Assembly: GCA_900239685.1 (NCBI GenBank)
Contig: OENT01000084.1
Coordinates: 62,001 to 126,000, forward strand
DNA from: Rotaria macrura
Lineage: Eukaryota; Rotifera; Eurotatoria; Philodinida; Philodinidae
Direction: 5' to 3'
DNA length: 64,000 nucleotides
Position 1 is the first letter of the stretch; each line of letters opens with the position of its first letter. Position numbers and translations under genes: made by a program. Below the pieces are notes generated by a model. The model ran no database searches. It worked only from the letters and a program-made list of their open reading frames with translations, and was not told the origin of the DNA. Of the stretch, positions 39,884 to 52,616 are shown piece by piece.

Positions 39884-42800
39884 ATGTCGAAATATTCCTT
39901 TACACGTGATGAAGTTGAACAAGTAAGAATATCATCAAGAAACAAGACAAAAGAGACTTGATGTTTTGTTTTTCTAGGCAGCGGGTCAGAATTTCGGTTT
40001 AGTTGCTTCGTCCTTGAAAAGAGTTCTACCTACTGTTCGAGCATTTAATTTAACTCAAAACAGTACTGAACATGAACTTAGTAATCATTTACTAAAAGAA
40101 CCATTACCAAATTTGATTCTTAAAATAATTGGTACGAACAATGAATATCCATGTAATATTTTGAGAGCATCAATTAAAAATGCATTTCAACATTTTGCAA
40201 GCACAATTTTGGAACAAACTCGTGAGTCATATTATCTTTATTATGATAAGAAAACTATATAAGTGCAGCCTTTTTTTTGAAGAATATTAATAGCTTGTTT
40301 ATTTATAACAGATATTTGGCTATTGAACGGTACACGAAGAATGATCGGTTTGGAAGAGTGTGACATTAAACTAACTGAAAATCAGGAACTGAACCGAAAT
40401 ACTATTATATGTGAAGTAAAATTAAAATGCAGAGAAAGAAAAATAAAAAAAACATTACTATCTACTCATCATATTCTTGTGTGTTTTTGTTAGCACTTTG
40501 GAAAGTCACAAATGTTAATTTACCATTCCACAGCGGATCGATTGATAGATAGAATAATTTCTGGAATTCAAAAACGACAGATTTCTTCTCAAATTCCTTT
40601 TGTCAATTTACTTATTGAGGGTATGATTGATCAAACATAGATGAACTCTGGTTAATTTTTTTATCCTCAATGCCATGTAGGTGACGGTACTTCTGTTAGA
40701 GATTTAATTGAAAATACGACGAAACTCATTCCAACTATTATTTTAAAAGTAAATGAAGTTTGTTCAATATTTTCAAAAAAACACTACTATTTAATAAAAG
40801 GGTACTGGGCCGATTGCAAATCACTTAGCTGCTGTATATGAATCGATGGGCAATGAGTTTACACATATTCCTACAACAGCATCTAACGAAGAACTATTGT
40901 CAACAACAGATTTTCGTCGACTTGCTGTCCTAAATGATCATAACAAGGGTCTGACGTTTGTTTGTCAACCTGGTAGGGATGAAATTGATGACGCTATTCT
41001 TCAAGCAATTGGCTCTGGTTTGTAAATGTTTCATTGTAAACATGTTCATCTATCTTTTATTGCTTTTGTTGTACTGGTACAGCGGCACGAATCAATCATA
41101 GTTCTCATGCTCATACAATTGAATTAAATTTGGCTATACGATTAAATAGATTCGACTATGCTCGAAAGTCTATACTCAATCATAAAACGATTATCGGCTG
41201 GACAGTAAGCACTTATTCTTACGCAATTGTTTCTATCGGTAATCATCATCGAATTCATTCATAGAATGAAGAACTAGATACATGTCTTGAAATCGCCATT
41301 CTTTCCAATGCTGTATCGTTCGTTGAATTATTATTTCAATATGGTGCATCATTACAACGTTTAGCTCTTATTAGTAATTTTGATCGCTTTCAAATACAAG
41401 TAATCTATTCAATGAATAAAATAATATGTATTCGTTACTTATACTTGTTCTTTTTTTTCTTCTAATATTCAGTCGAACAGAAAAAGTAAGTGTAAAACAT
41501 TCGATAGATATGTTGTTCTGACTAACGAACACTGAGAAATGTGTGAATATTTTTTTTTCCGATATAGAAAATCAAGAATTTGACATGGCAACTGAGTTGA
41601 TTCCCACGATAGCACATCTTGATCCAGAAAAACGAATTAAGAGTATGCATTGGAAAAGATTCTCAACTATGTAAATGATTGTGGTTTTCCTAGCATATAT
41701 CCGTTTTGTATTTTGTTGGGCTCTTGAACATCAATACTTTGATCTTGTTTTCAGTATTTGTACACGAGTAGAAGTATGTAGAAGCATTTGGCAATATAAA
41801 ACTTTTCCTTATCTATTGTTTTTTGCTAAACCAGGATTCGCTCGTTGCCCTGCTATTGGTTAGTCAATGGTGTCAATATAAAGAACTTAATGTTCATTCG
41901 AATTCAAACAACTATCGGAAATATCGACGGTATGTCAAATTATATCTAAACATGCTTGCTAAGAAAGTTAGAGACATATTGAACGCTTTTCAATCGCGTA
42001 TTATGTCTGAGATAAAGTTTCGGTTGAACTAAGTTCGTCTTAGAAGAATACCAAATGCATGTTTTACTGAGAAAGGAGTATGTTTGCTGAGGTACAGTGT
42101 GTATGGATAGGAATTGAACTTGAAAAACATTCACAATAAATAATTTCAATCTGAAATTTGATCTATCAACATGCTTGATAGTTTTGAAAATTTCACTAAA
42201 CATACAACAATCATATTTATTTGAAGATTGAATAAATCTCGAGTAAAGCATAATTTTCGTTGCTAAAAAAGATCAAACCCATCGAACATATTGACAAACT
42301 GTGTCACCTTTTGAAATCCGAAACTTTCGATTTTTACCAATAGTTTCCTCTGGATTAAAATTTCATCAGAAGAAAAATGAATCCCCATCCATAGACTGTG
42401 GGTTCCGATATTTCTAAGGTTAACTTACCTTTATTGTGATCCACTGGTGGACATAAAGCAGAATCAAAATGTATTCAACAAATACATGTGTTCTCTTGCT
42501 AGTTAAATAACTTGAATTTGTTTCATTCTAGAGAATTTCAAATGTATGCTGCTGATATTCTCGATCTATATCATGCCGATAATGAAGAAAAAACTATTGA
42601 ATTTTTGAACGAAAAATCAATTTTATATAATAATCAGCAACCATCAGTACTAATCGATGAGCTTTGTTCAAAACCATTAGTATCAACTAAATGCATGCAA
42701 TCATATGCAAATAAAGTGTGGTATGGGAAATACTTCCATCAAAATAAAAGTTTCATATGGGAAATCTTGGTAATGAAGAGCAAAGAAAAAAAGATTGAAT

Positions 42801-45435
42801 AATGAGCAAGTTTTTAAGCAACAAATTAATTTTCTTTTTCAATTGTAGATTATTCTCGTATGTATTTTTCCATTATTATTGCTTATTCCAGTAATTCGTA
42901 ATCGAGTTTTCCAATCAAATGAAATCGATCAAACTGAATACAAGAAAGATAAATTTCGAATAAAAATTAGGAACATCTACCAACCCATTCGTCGATTCTA
43001 TCATGGGAATACAGTTATACGTTTTCATTATAACATGGTTCGTAGTATTCTGTTATACATGAATGAACTTGATTGTATGGATGACGAGTATCTCTAGTAG
43101 TACACTTGTATTCATATCTAAGACGAAGAAAAAGATTTTATAAGTATTCATCAGTTCTCGAAAAATAGGATCCTGAAAGAATGAACCTAAAGTGTACAAT
43201 CAAAAATGATATTCTTTGTGTAGGATGGATATTGCACTCTAGAAGATCGATAGTATTTTTCGATCACATTTTAATTAAAAATCAAAATTTTGTTTTTTTT
43301 GTCAGAATGGATTGAATTCGTTCTGTACTTGACTTAATTGGAAAAATATTGCATTGGAACAGAAGACCTTACTTAAAACTCGTCTATTAATTTCATACAG
43401 TTGAAATCTGATTGTGTTATACCCTTATAACATGATATTATAGTTTATGAACAATTGCTTTTAAGTGCACGAAGGTAGCTGTTTCCAAAATACTGAACTC
43501 CTATAGTCATTTTTACGATTGTATCATTCTTTTGCTCGACAAGATGACGAGGTCGATATTCTGAATCGTCAGTTGCTCATATAAAAATTTTGACGGTGGC
43601 CAAAAAGAAGCGGAAAATTTAGAATGTATCTGAAAGAGTCAGAAATGCCAATATTCAACTCATGAAAATTCATCGAATACACATAGTTCGGTTTCAACAT
43701 CAATTTTATTTTTTTAAAACATTCACTCTTGAACTGTGAATGTCTATGTAATATTACTTTAAATTTGATTCCTATTGAATTTAATATAATTGTTATCTAT
43801 CACTTTTGTGTTTATTCATGTACAGGCTTCCTACGCTGGATTTCTAATTTTGTTCAGTTATACAATTTTATTCGATTATTTTCCATTGAATATCTATGAA
43901 GAAAAACGTTCAAATATTGATAGATTACCTATTCCAATAACTGAATTGATATTACATATATTTCTTGCATCCATCGCCTTGGAAGAAATGCGACAAGTAA
44001 TAAAATTACTTTTCATCTATAATTTATAAAAAACAAAACTGTAATTCTACGAGTTTCTTAGGTGATGAAACATGCTCGATCGATTTTAGATAAGTCGCCT
44101 TTTTGGACGAGATTATCCGAAAAGAATCGTCATCGAAATACAATATGGTCATTTTATAGAAACGATCCATGGAATCTATTGGACTTTGCTGCCTTTTCAT
44201 TTTGGATTGTTGGCTTTACTACACGTTTTTTTGTAAGACAGGATATATTTGCAATATCGAAGTAGGGAGAAAAAGGCAAAAACAAAAGAAATCTTTAAAA
44301 TTCTATTTCTATTTTACAAGAATATTCATGAGTCTTGATTTATGTCTATGGTATATACGATGCTTACATGTATTTCTTGCCTCAGAAAAACTAGGACCAA
44401 AATTAATAATGATATTTCAGACGGTAAGACAATGTTTTCCTATTGATTTTTCGACACAAATAAAATAACTAAATCATGTAAAAATTTCGTTTTAGATGAA
44501 AGATTTAATATTATTTCTTTTTTTTTTATTAATTTTTCATTTGGCTTATACAATAACAACATATTCATTGATATCAACACCATCCATGGTCATTTGGTTG
44601 AATGCAACGTATTTCGTAACATTTCAAGATGGAGGAAATTTAACTAATGTTGAACATTTTCGAAATATTATTGAATGGGGCACATGGAAGATCTTTGGAA
44701 GCACTAGTTTAACAACAAGTGATGCTGTTGATATCAAATATTCAGGTTTCATTCTTTTGTTTTCGTCTTTCGAAAGGTAATAATTTTGATTGATTTTAGC
44801 GAAAAATGATCCATACGGTTTTGTTACTCTATTTTTAACTATCTCTTTTCTAATTATTGCATATGTTCTTCTATTAAATAATCTCATTGCTCTATTCAAG
44901 TATGTCTGTCTTGAATCGATTTTCATTGATAATTTTGATCGTTCAATCTTGGTCATTTAGTTTCACAATTCAACGTGTTCATGGAGAGTCCCGTCAAGCA
45001 TGGTGTTACCATTTTTATGTTGTTTTAAGAGAATATGAAGAAAAAGACATGTTTGTTCCACCCTTGAATCTATTGTTATGGCCAATTACCTGTTTAATGC
45101 GGAATAGTAAATAAAATTCAATCAACGTTGCTCTAGTAATTTCACAAAAAATTCTTTCTTTCTACTAGAATCAAAGAATGATAAAAGAAACGATCATTCG
45201 ATTGAAAAAGATCATTATGATAAGAAACGTTATCAACGGCATCAACAATTAATTGCTGAAAAATACTGGAAAGAAAAGCAAAGTAGTGATAATGGATCAG
45301 GTAGATGTTTCTAAACGCATGTCATCAAAAATACTAATTAAATATTTATTTCTAGCCAATCAAAAACGATATGTATCTTGCCAATGCAAATGCTGTGTTA
45401 CTGAGATTGATTCTACTGAATCGTCACTTTTATAA
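39884..45435 (+). CDS. TRPM-family cation channel
   Basis: A 22-exon model with consistent phases encodes about 975 residues. Exons: 39884-39922, 39978-40221, 40312-40415, 40494-40620, 40681-40748, 40801-41017, 41083-41204, 41265-41399, 41473-41485, 41568-41642, 41694-41773, 41835-41929, 42532-42769, 42849-43037, 43826-43996, 44062-44261, 44321-44423, 44496-44745, 44800-44899, 44961-45106, 45169-45300, 45356-45435. The N-terminal half carries the TRPM homology region (GTGPIANHLAAVYESM; AARINHSSHAHTIELNLAIR; YANKVWYGKYF). Six membrane segments follow (S1 near residue 520, S2 near 585, S6 AYVLLLNNLIALF near 845). Between S4 and S5 LGPKLIMIFQTMKDLILFLF is diagnostic, and after S6 comes the TRP-like stretch. 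No Nudix or kinase domain is seen. The 43037 donor (gttcgt) and last exon are the least certain parts. Plasma-membrane Ca2+/Na+ entry is expected from the family. Confidence 0.85.
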
Positions 45436-48400
45436 TTTTGTGTTTTTGAATGGTAAAAAGAAGGAAAAATGTACTTCAACAATTTTCAGAGTGACTACGA
45501 ACAATGAACAAAAGTTGTTATCTCAGTTACGAAAAGAGAAATGTTTGCCTCATGTTATAAGTATATACATGATTTTTCTAAAATTATTTTCTGTATTTTT
45601 GTGATACATGACAAACGATTTTATTTTATTTACATAATCTAGCACATATGAAATAAATGAATACTAGAGAAAAATGGCTACAGATATGAATCTTTTTTCT
45701 CATTTGGATATAATTTTCTTGCTTATTTTACTGCATGAAATATATCAATAATAATTATTTCGGATTTTAACAAAAAGTACTAACTGATATGCCATAGACA
45801 ACAAGGTTTACTTGCATATCAATTTCAACGTTTAGCTCTGTAATTATTTAGATGATTTAAATCGAATAATGCCACCGTTCTCTTAGAAGATGATTGCGTT
45901 GTCTTAGCTGGATAAAATATATTTTACATTTAAATCAAAACTAATCAGATAAGAAAATAATCTCTGCTTGCTATCTTTACAGGGCCCTATGTCTGACTTT
46001 GAACAATAAAGTTGATTAAAATAATCTTTGCGATCAGTTTATAAATATTGTAGGACAGAATAAAAACAAACGACAGTTTCATTAGTCAATAAAATTTCTA
46101 CTGATTCTGACGTCATCGAATTCCTCGAACACATATCATTTTCAGGAACATAATCATGAATCTAACATATAAACCTAGATATCTTGACAGTTTTGTCAAA
46201 TTCACCAATACAAATATTTCCATATAATCATCATAAGCAAACAATGTTCTGTTAATGCAGATGCTATTTACTCTTAAAAAATTCTCTCACATCCAACCAT
46301 GATTTTTGATTACATTCATAATTAGTAAATGATGTTTTAGAAAATAAAAGTCATGTCAGATGATGTTACAACGATAGTCAATATCCTTAGTGAAATTAAT
46401 CGATTCTAATTTGTTATTACAATAAAATATATTTAAGCATCATTTTTAAATATTATGCAAATTTCTTGTTATTTATTTCTTGATTCATTAATTTTATTCT
46501 ATTCTGTTTCACGAATTAAGATACTTCTAACACGATGAGATATCATTGTTGACCACTAGTTGAAACAATTGTTTTGCAGATGATTGAGAATTTCATATCT
46601 CAATTAAGTGCTCAGTAATATTTTAGTCGACGAAATGAAATTATATGACTATGAGTAATACCTTTGAAATCTAATTTAGCATTAGCCTTGTTTTAACATT
46701 CGGTATACTAATCAATCATTTGATATATCATAGTTATAATCAAATAATCTTAAATTAGAATTTATTTTCAAAAATCATACTAAATTAGAATATGCAAGTG
46801 ATTATTTGAGAAAAATATAGATCACTTTTGAAAAAATGATCAAACAGACTAAAGTGTGTATTTCGGAAACAATACTAAAAAAATAAGATTGACTTATTCC
46901 CGTTTCGATACGCTTGTATTGATTTTAAAGAAAAAACACTTCTAAGTTCATCAAATTTTTCTCGGCCAATATTGATTATAAAATTCATAAATTAAGAATT
47001 GTATGCAATACCCATCAGATTTACTCAGTGAATGATTGTATGAATAGAAAGAAACTTTCTTATAAGTCATTCTAACTTCTCTCTCTATCGAATATTCCTT
47101 CGTCGAAAGACACTGCCCTTAAATGGAGGTTTATGTTCACTTGATGTCGTTGAAATGAATCGTGTTCAGCACACATACGATCGTCTATGGTGAAAGTATG
47201 GCCTCATATTCGGTGCGTAATTATATACTGTGCCCAATATTGCAAAAGCAATACGATTCGTTTGAAGGGAATTTCGACTGGCTTTTCCACTGACATTATG
47301 ATGGCAATACGAATAATATTAGTCTTACTTGAGCATACAGAAGATCTATCGATAACTTCTTCTTATTATTTCTTATGATGAGATTCCACCATCATTTCCG
47401 ATGGTCCTGGGTTCGTGAAATATTTGTTCGATACTGTAGTGCATACTGTGTTTATATAAACAAAGAAACACTATGCCTTTTCATGCTAAACAAGCATTGA
47501 ACCCTTCATTTTTGGATACTTTCAGATGTGTTCTATATTCTAACATCTTCAGACTAACTGTGCCATGCGTTAAGATATTCATTTTCTTCATTTTTAGAAA
47601 TTTATAGATATAAGTGACGGATAACGTAGAAAGTTGTTAAGTTGTGTTCGGCAAATGGAAAAATAGTTTTTGTTTGCTCGACCGACACCTCGATCCTTCT
47701 TGGATTCTTCGTTTTCCTTAATTGCTCTTTGTACAACGTCATTGTTTTCTTTATAAAACAGTTCCTGCAATCGCGATTAAACTAACACAGGGCAAATCAG
47801 GGAAAGAATTTGATAACAGATGCGGATTTTGCGATATCATCGGGCACCTATGATGATAACCGATAAACTACCATAGAAAATGCGAACACGCGACTAGGCA
47901 ACTGCATTCAAACAAAGATTTTCACGACTCTCAATCATCATATGACCCTAGCTCGTGTCAAGTGACTTTTGCGTCAAATAAGTCACATAATCGATAGAAA
48001 CATATATCTTTTTTAACTAATTTTAACCAAGCGTGACACTAGAAGCATGACATGCATGCCTCAATCAATTTTACTGAGAGTGAGTGTTACCCCGTTCTAC
48101 TCTCTTCTAAACTTCAATACCAAATAGATAGAATACACATATACAATCCTTTCATTTTTGAATCAAACTATTTTTTTAAAACGACAACCCTTCCTCTAAG
48201 TCTCTTGTTTCACATTAAACACTTTAGTGAACAACCGCTGATTCAATTGATATCAATAAAAACTGTTTGAAACCTGACCATGAAGACGATGGCTGACTTC
48301 GACAGTACACCTACAAATACATGATCTTCATATTTTCGCTGGTGAATATTGAATTTTATCTCAGGAAAGTTTCAGAGATTTTAGAGTATCTCGTCCAGCA

Positions 48401-49181
48401 CAATCTGTATCTCACCATTATCAAGATCATAGAAATGTATAAGACATACATGTTAATACTTATCTATCACAAATGACATTGAAACCGACCAATAATATTC
48501 ACTCTGGGGAACAGGTCTATTTTTATAACGAAGTTTTAGTCGACTTCTCTTTTTATACAGTGGAAATCTGTAGTTGTTTATCAGAATGTAATAAACTTAT
48601 TCCATTAAAGGCTCAAGTCTAAGCGAACATCTGAGATTAATTCTATAATTTTCTTTATGATCTGTTAGATACATCTCAAACGTACCATATGATATCTCGT
48701 GACAGGAGATGACTTCAATGTACTTAGCTACCTATTAAAATGACAGATCACCGTCGATATTTTATCAGGTTCTTTCTCTTTATTTTAATTTTTAAAACTA
48801 TCATCGGGTAGAATAATAATTGCAAGCAACTTGAATCCAAGCTTTGTTTTAAAAGAAAAACTACATATTGAAAAGTCATACTAGACATAGATTTTAGTTA
48901 TGAGCAACAAAGACGAATTACTAATACTCAATATAAACACGGGATAATACCCTGAACATATAAATGTACTATATATTCAACTGAAATCTTATGTTGTAGA
49001 TTGTTCTTTTATTTTATGAGGATCATACTTCAATACTCGTTTGTTTTATTTTGTCCTCAAGTAATACAAAGAATTTGCTTAGTTCTTTCTTTTTACGTCG
49101 TTGATAAATTTCAAAATAAAAGCCGATGAAAAAATACAACAGAACATGTCTTCTTTCTTTGTTTGATATCTTATCATTTGT
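45436..49181. other. Intergenic, nothing recognised
   Basis: About 3.7 kb of AT-rich DNA. The first ~170 bases have an alternative open frame overlapping the channel's last exon (to 45604), which could be an alternative C-terminus. Beyond that I see no supported gene. Confidence 0.5.
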
Positions 49182-50216
49182 ATGCATTCTTTTTCTTGCT
49201 TCTTTTTACTTCATCATCATTTCGAAGCAGCTACAGTGTCAGCAGATTCAACATCATTATTTCCAATTAGCATTAACGACGATACGATGAATGATGAACT
49301 AGATAATGATGGTGATCAACCTAAAAATGATATTCCAATAATAATGCCTACAAATGGAATCATTGAAATTCAACAACCTGACTCACCAACAGATGCAACC
49401 ATTAATCCCGTAGATGAAGATAATCAATTCATATTTGATGATGATTGTCAATCCCTTATATGTATTGGTTCAAATTTTAATTACATTCCTCAAAGTGTTA
49501 TTGAAAAATTTTCGCTTAAAACGAAGGTAAATAGTAGACGAATCATTTCTAATTACAGTCTATGTTTTATCTTTCATTTATTTTAGACTCTTGATTTAAG
49601 TAAAAATCGTTTTCGTTCGCTTGCTTGCATTAAAAGTTTTCCAAATCTTGAAGAACTTATCCTCGACGATAATGATTTAGATGATGTTCATACACGTTTT
49701 CCAAAACTACTTAATTTACGTACATTAATGTTAAATAAAAATCGTTTTCAAGATATTTATAAATTAGTTGATCAATTACGTCATGCATATCCAATGCTTA
49801 CACATTTATCCTTATTGGGAAACGAAGCATGCCCTTATCGAATATTGGCCACTAGCCAAACATCATCTAATACTACAGATCTCAGTGCATTTGCACAAAA
49901 TCGTCTCGATGAAGAATATCAACGTTATAGACATTTAATTATATTTCGTATACCGACATTAAAGTTTCTTGATGCCAGTGAAATAAGTGCCAATGAACAC
50001 CGCATTGCAGCACAGTTGGGTGATATTCTTTATTCAATAGCTGAAACGAAACAATCACAATCATCGACAACCAATGATGAGAGAAAAACTTATTATACAC
50101 CATTACCAGCCAATACAGATAAAAATAAGAGTCGCATATCTGTTGGAAAACTTTCACCAAAATACAATGGTGAAGGAAGTCAAGGAAATAAATTTGTTCG
50201 CGATGGAGATTTATAA
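49182..50216 (+). CDS. LRMDA: LRMDA-like leucine-rich repeat protein (C10orf11 orthologue)
   Basis: Two exons, 49182-49526 and 49587-50216, phase 0. The LRR core reads TLDLSKNRFRSLACI, FPNLEELILDDNDL, NLRTLMLNKNRF and LTHLSLLGNEACPY, closed by an LRR cap (YRHLIIFRIPTLKFLDASEI). The C-terminus YYTPLPANT...GNKFVRDGDL matches the conserved tail of vertebrate LRMDA (leucine-rich melanocyte differentiation-associated), which makes orthology likely rather than generic LRR similarity. Vertebrate LRMDA is needed for melanocyte differentiation and melanosome biology; the ancestral role is unclear. The N-terminus is acidic and low-complexity. The start could be 49182 (324 residues) or, perhaps more likely, the in-frame ATG at 49287 (289 residues). 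Confidence 0.85.
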
Positions 50217-50295
50217 TACAATATGTTGTCAAGAGTGACTTTTGTTTATTTTTATTGTTTTCATCTCGACAAGAAAATTATTTGTTTTGATTTTA

Positions 50296-50301
50296 AATAA
50301 A
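50296..50301 (+). terminator. Probable polyadenylation signal of LRMDA
   Basis: AATAAA about 80 bases after the stop codon. Confidence 0.5.
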
Positions 50302-51247
50302 ATCAAACTTTTATAATGTAATCAATTATGTATATCAATGTCAACAGTACACGAAAATAAGCGACACAAAAGTGAACTGTATGATACAAGAAATCATAAA
50401 CATGACCAGAAGGGTTTGTAAGAATCATACATCTGTTTTGTAGACGATATTGGAGAAATTTTCAGTTTAATCGACTTTTTTTTCACTTCATAGACATCTG
50501 TATAGCTGTACGAGAGACAATTGACAATAAAAAAAAATGTTCTATTCGACCTTAGTACTTTCAGGTATAATCATGGAACGAACAAGACTGCTATCAAAAG
50601 TACTCAAGTTGTGTTTCAATGATTTAATGATAAGTACGGCGCAGAAAAATCTTTGAGATGAATACTTCTTTTAATCAAAAGTATGTGTATACCTTTATTC
50701 ACTTAATGTGATTCAATAGATGATTCATGAAAATGATCAAAATGATGTCTATCTGTATAGTTTCCAGAAAATCTTATGATTTTCAGAGCTTTTTCGACAA
50801 ATGAGATATTGTGCCGGACAGGTATTCACATCGTCATATAATTTCTCCATGCAACAAAATAATTCATAGATAGGTATCTTTCCTAGCTGAGTCATTGTAC
50901 GTGGCCGGAGAGAAATTCCGGTGATACGAAAAATAGGCAAAAAAAAAGAAGCAACAAATAAAATTACAAACGTCTGCCAAATCTCGTCCAAGATTCATTT
51001 AATTCATGTGCAAATATTTATTGTTATCTCTAATTAGTATACCTTTAGACAATAGATTAGCATAACAACAATCTTTTCTATTCATTCAGAACAAACTATG
51101 ACAATGAATCTATAGCATCTATTTCTCTTTTGAACGATTTTTATTGTTGTAAAACGAGTTCTGTTGCATCTTGTGCAAAATTGAATCTAAAAGCTCAAAA
51201 CTCACATATTTTTACGCATGAATTTGAAAAAAAATATTAATTTTAAG
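50302..51247. other. Intergenic; possible small - strand peptide exon
   Basis: On the - strand, 50991-50749 is an open stretch with a hydrophobic segment (TFVILFVASFFLPIF) followed by four Cys (FCCMEKLYDDVNTC, LIC) and a stop. It has no upstream ATG in frame before the hydrophobic part, so it could only be a downstream exon. The + strand N-terminal exon of the C2HC zinc-finger gene must also lie here, but I cannot fix it. Confidence 0.35.
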
Positions 51248-51705
51248 TTATTGAACAATATTCGAATCTTCAAAAATGTTTCATATGTAATCGAAATTTC
51301 ACTCAAGATCGTCTCATGGAACATGAACGAGCTTGCAAAGAATCAAAATACCTTCATTTGAATTCCGTCCATCGTTATCATTATGATAGTCAATTGCATC
51401 GATGGAAAGGCCTTAATTATGGTATTAGTAGAGTTCAATCAAACACTAGACGTTCAGAAATTCAATCAGTGAGTAAACATTTTCCAAGAACTCGTTGGAG
51501 AGAAAATCATCAGCAATTTCAAAATATTATCAATGGACAAAATAAACTAACAGATAATTCCTTACAATCATTCGATGATCGACCATATCAATGTTCTCTA
51601 TGTCAGAGAAAATTTGCTACCGAAATCGCATTGACAAAACATCATAAAGGTTGTAAAGGTAGCCGACAACCACGCTTGAAAATCCGTGATATTCGAACCA
51701 AATAG
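51248..51705 (+). CDS. C2HC zinc-finger protein (ZC2HC1-like), 3' exon
   Basis: An open exon of 151 codons plus stop begins after an acceptor AG at 51246-51247; an in-frame stop lies just upstream, so at least one 5' exon is missing from this model. Two C2HC fingers are visible: CFICNRNFTQDRLMEHERAC and, near the end, CSLCQRKFATEIALTKHHKGC, which is C-x2-C-x11/12-H-x3-C as in the zf-C2HC_2 family (FAM164/ZC2HC1). The linker is basic and contains HRWKGLNYGISRVQSNTR. One possible first exon is 51005-51036 (donor gtatac, phase fits), but support is poor. The family is thought to bind zinc; a molecular function is not established. Confidence 0.68.
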
Positions 51706-51986
51706 CATTCAGTATTGAATTTTGAAAAAACAACAACATCAAATCATATTCTATAGTTATTTGACTTTTTCTTTGTATTTCGAAATAAAAGATTTATATT
51801 TAATATGTAGAGAAAGAGTTTGAAAGAGATCAGTTTTCACTGCCATCTATTGTACGTGAAATTATTTGCCAATATCGCATCATCATCAATATGTAACTGC
51901 AACCGTTTCATGAGGTGTCCTTTTTCGGACTAAATCACTCTCTGTCTGGTCATTTGCTTCGAGTTTTGTTTATTTAAGAAAAAAAT

Positions 51987-52616
51987 ATGTCTCAACATAA
52001 TGGTTATGATTTAAATGAATCGAACAATGATCAACTGGATGAATATTTATTTGATAAAAATTTCCTTGACTCAACTCTAAAAGATTATTCATTGAAAGAT
52101 TCTAAACTTTACAAGAATATTTACAATGAGAAATACATTATTCGACCATTAGCAATGTCAGATTATGATAATGGTTTTGTTGCATTACTTCGTCAATTAA
52201 CTGAATGTGGATCGATAACATATGACGATTATAAACAACGATTTAAAGATGTACAGCAATGTTTAAATACATATTACATTCTTGTGATTCAAGATTTAAA
52301 TATTGATAAACAAATTGTTGGTACGGCAACACTAGTTTGTGAAAAGAAATTTATTCGTCAGTTAGGCATACGTGGTCGAATTGAAGATGTTGTTATACAT
52401 GATCGATGTCGTGGACAACAACTTGGAAAATTACTTATTGATCTATTAACACAGCTAGGACGTGATAAATGTAATTGCTATAAAATATCATTGGAGTGTA
52501 AAGATCATCTCGTTAGTTTTTATCAAAAATTTGGCTACAATCATGAAGATAAACAAAACTTCTTATGTCAACGTTTCAAAGATGTATCAACTCATGAACA
52601 AGAGCCAAAGCAATAG
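51987..52616 (+). CDS. GNPNAT1: Glucosamine-6-phosphate N-acetyltransferase
   Basis: A single-exon GNAT-fold protein of 209 residues. It transfers acetyl from acetyl-CoA to glucosamine-6-phosphate in the hexosamine pathway leading to UDP-GlcNAc, needed for glycosylation and chitin. Family landmarks are visible: YIIRPLAMSDYDNGFVALLR, then VGTATLVCEKKFIRQLGIRG, RIEDVVIHDRCRGQQLGKLL with the acetyl-CoA loop R142-G-Q-Q-L-G-K148, and the C-terminal CYKISLECKDHLVSFYQKFG that binds the sugar phosphate. Length is slightly above the animal enzyme (about 184) because of a polar N-terminal extension. It starts at the first ATG after an A-rich leader. Confidence 0.93.
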   Translation: MSQHNGYDLNESNNDQLDEYLFDKNFLDSTLKDYSLKDSKLYKNIYNEKYIIRPLAMSDYDNGFVALLRQLTECGSITYDDYKQRFKDVQQCLNTYYILVIQDLNIDKQIVGTATLVCEKKFIRQLGIRGRIEDVVIHDRCRGQQLGKLLIDLLTQLGRDKCNCYKISLECKDHLVSFYQKFGYNHEDKQNFLCQRFKDVSTHEQEPKQ

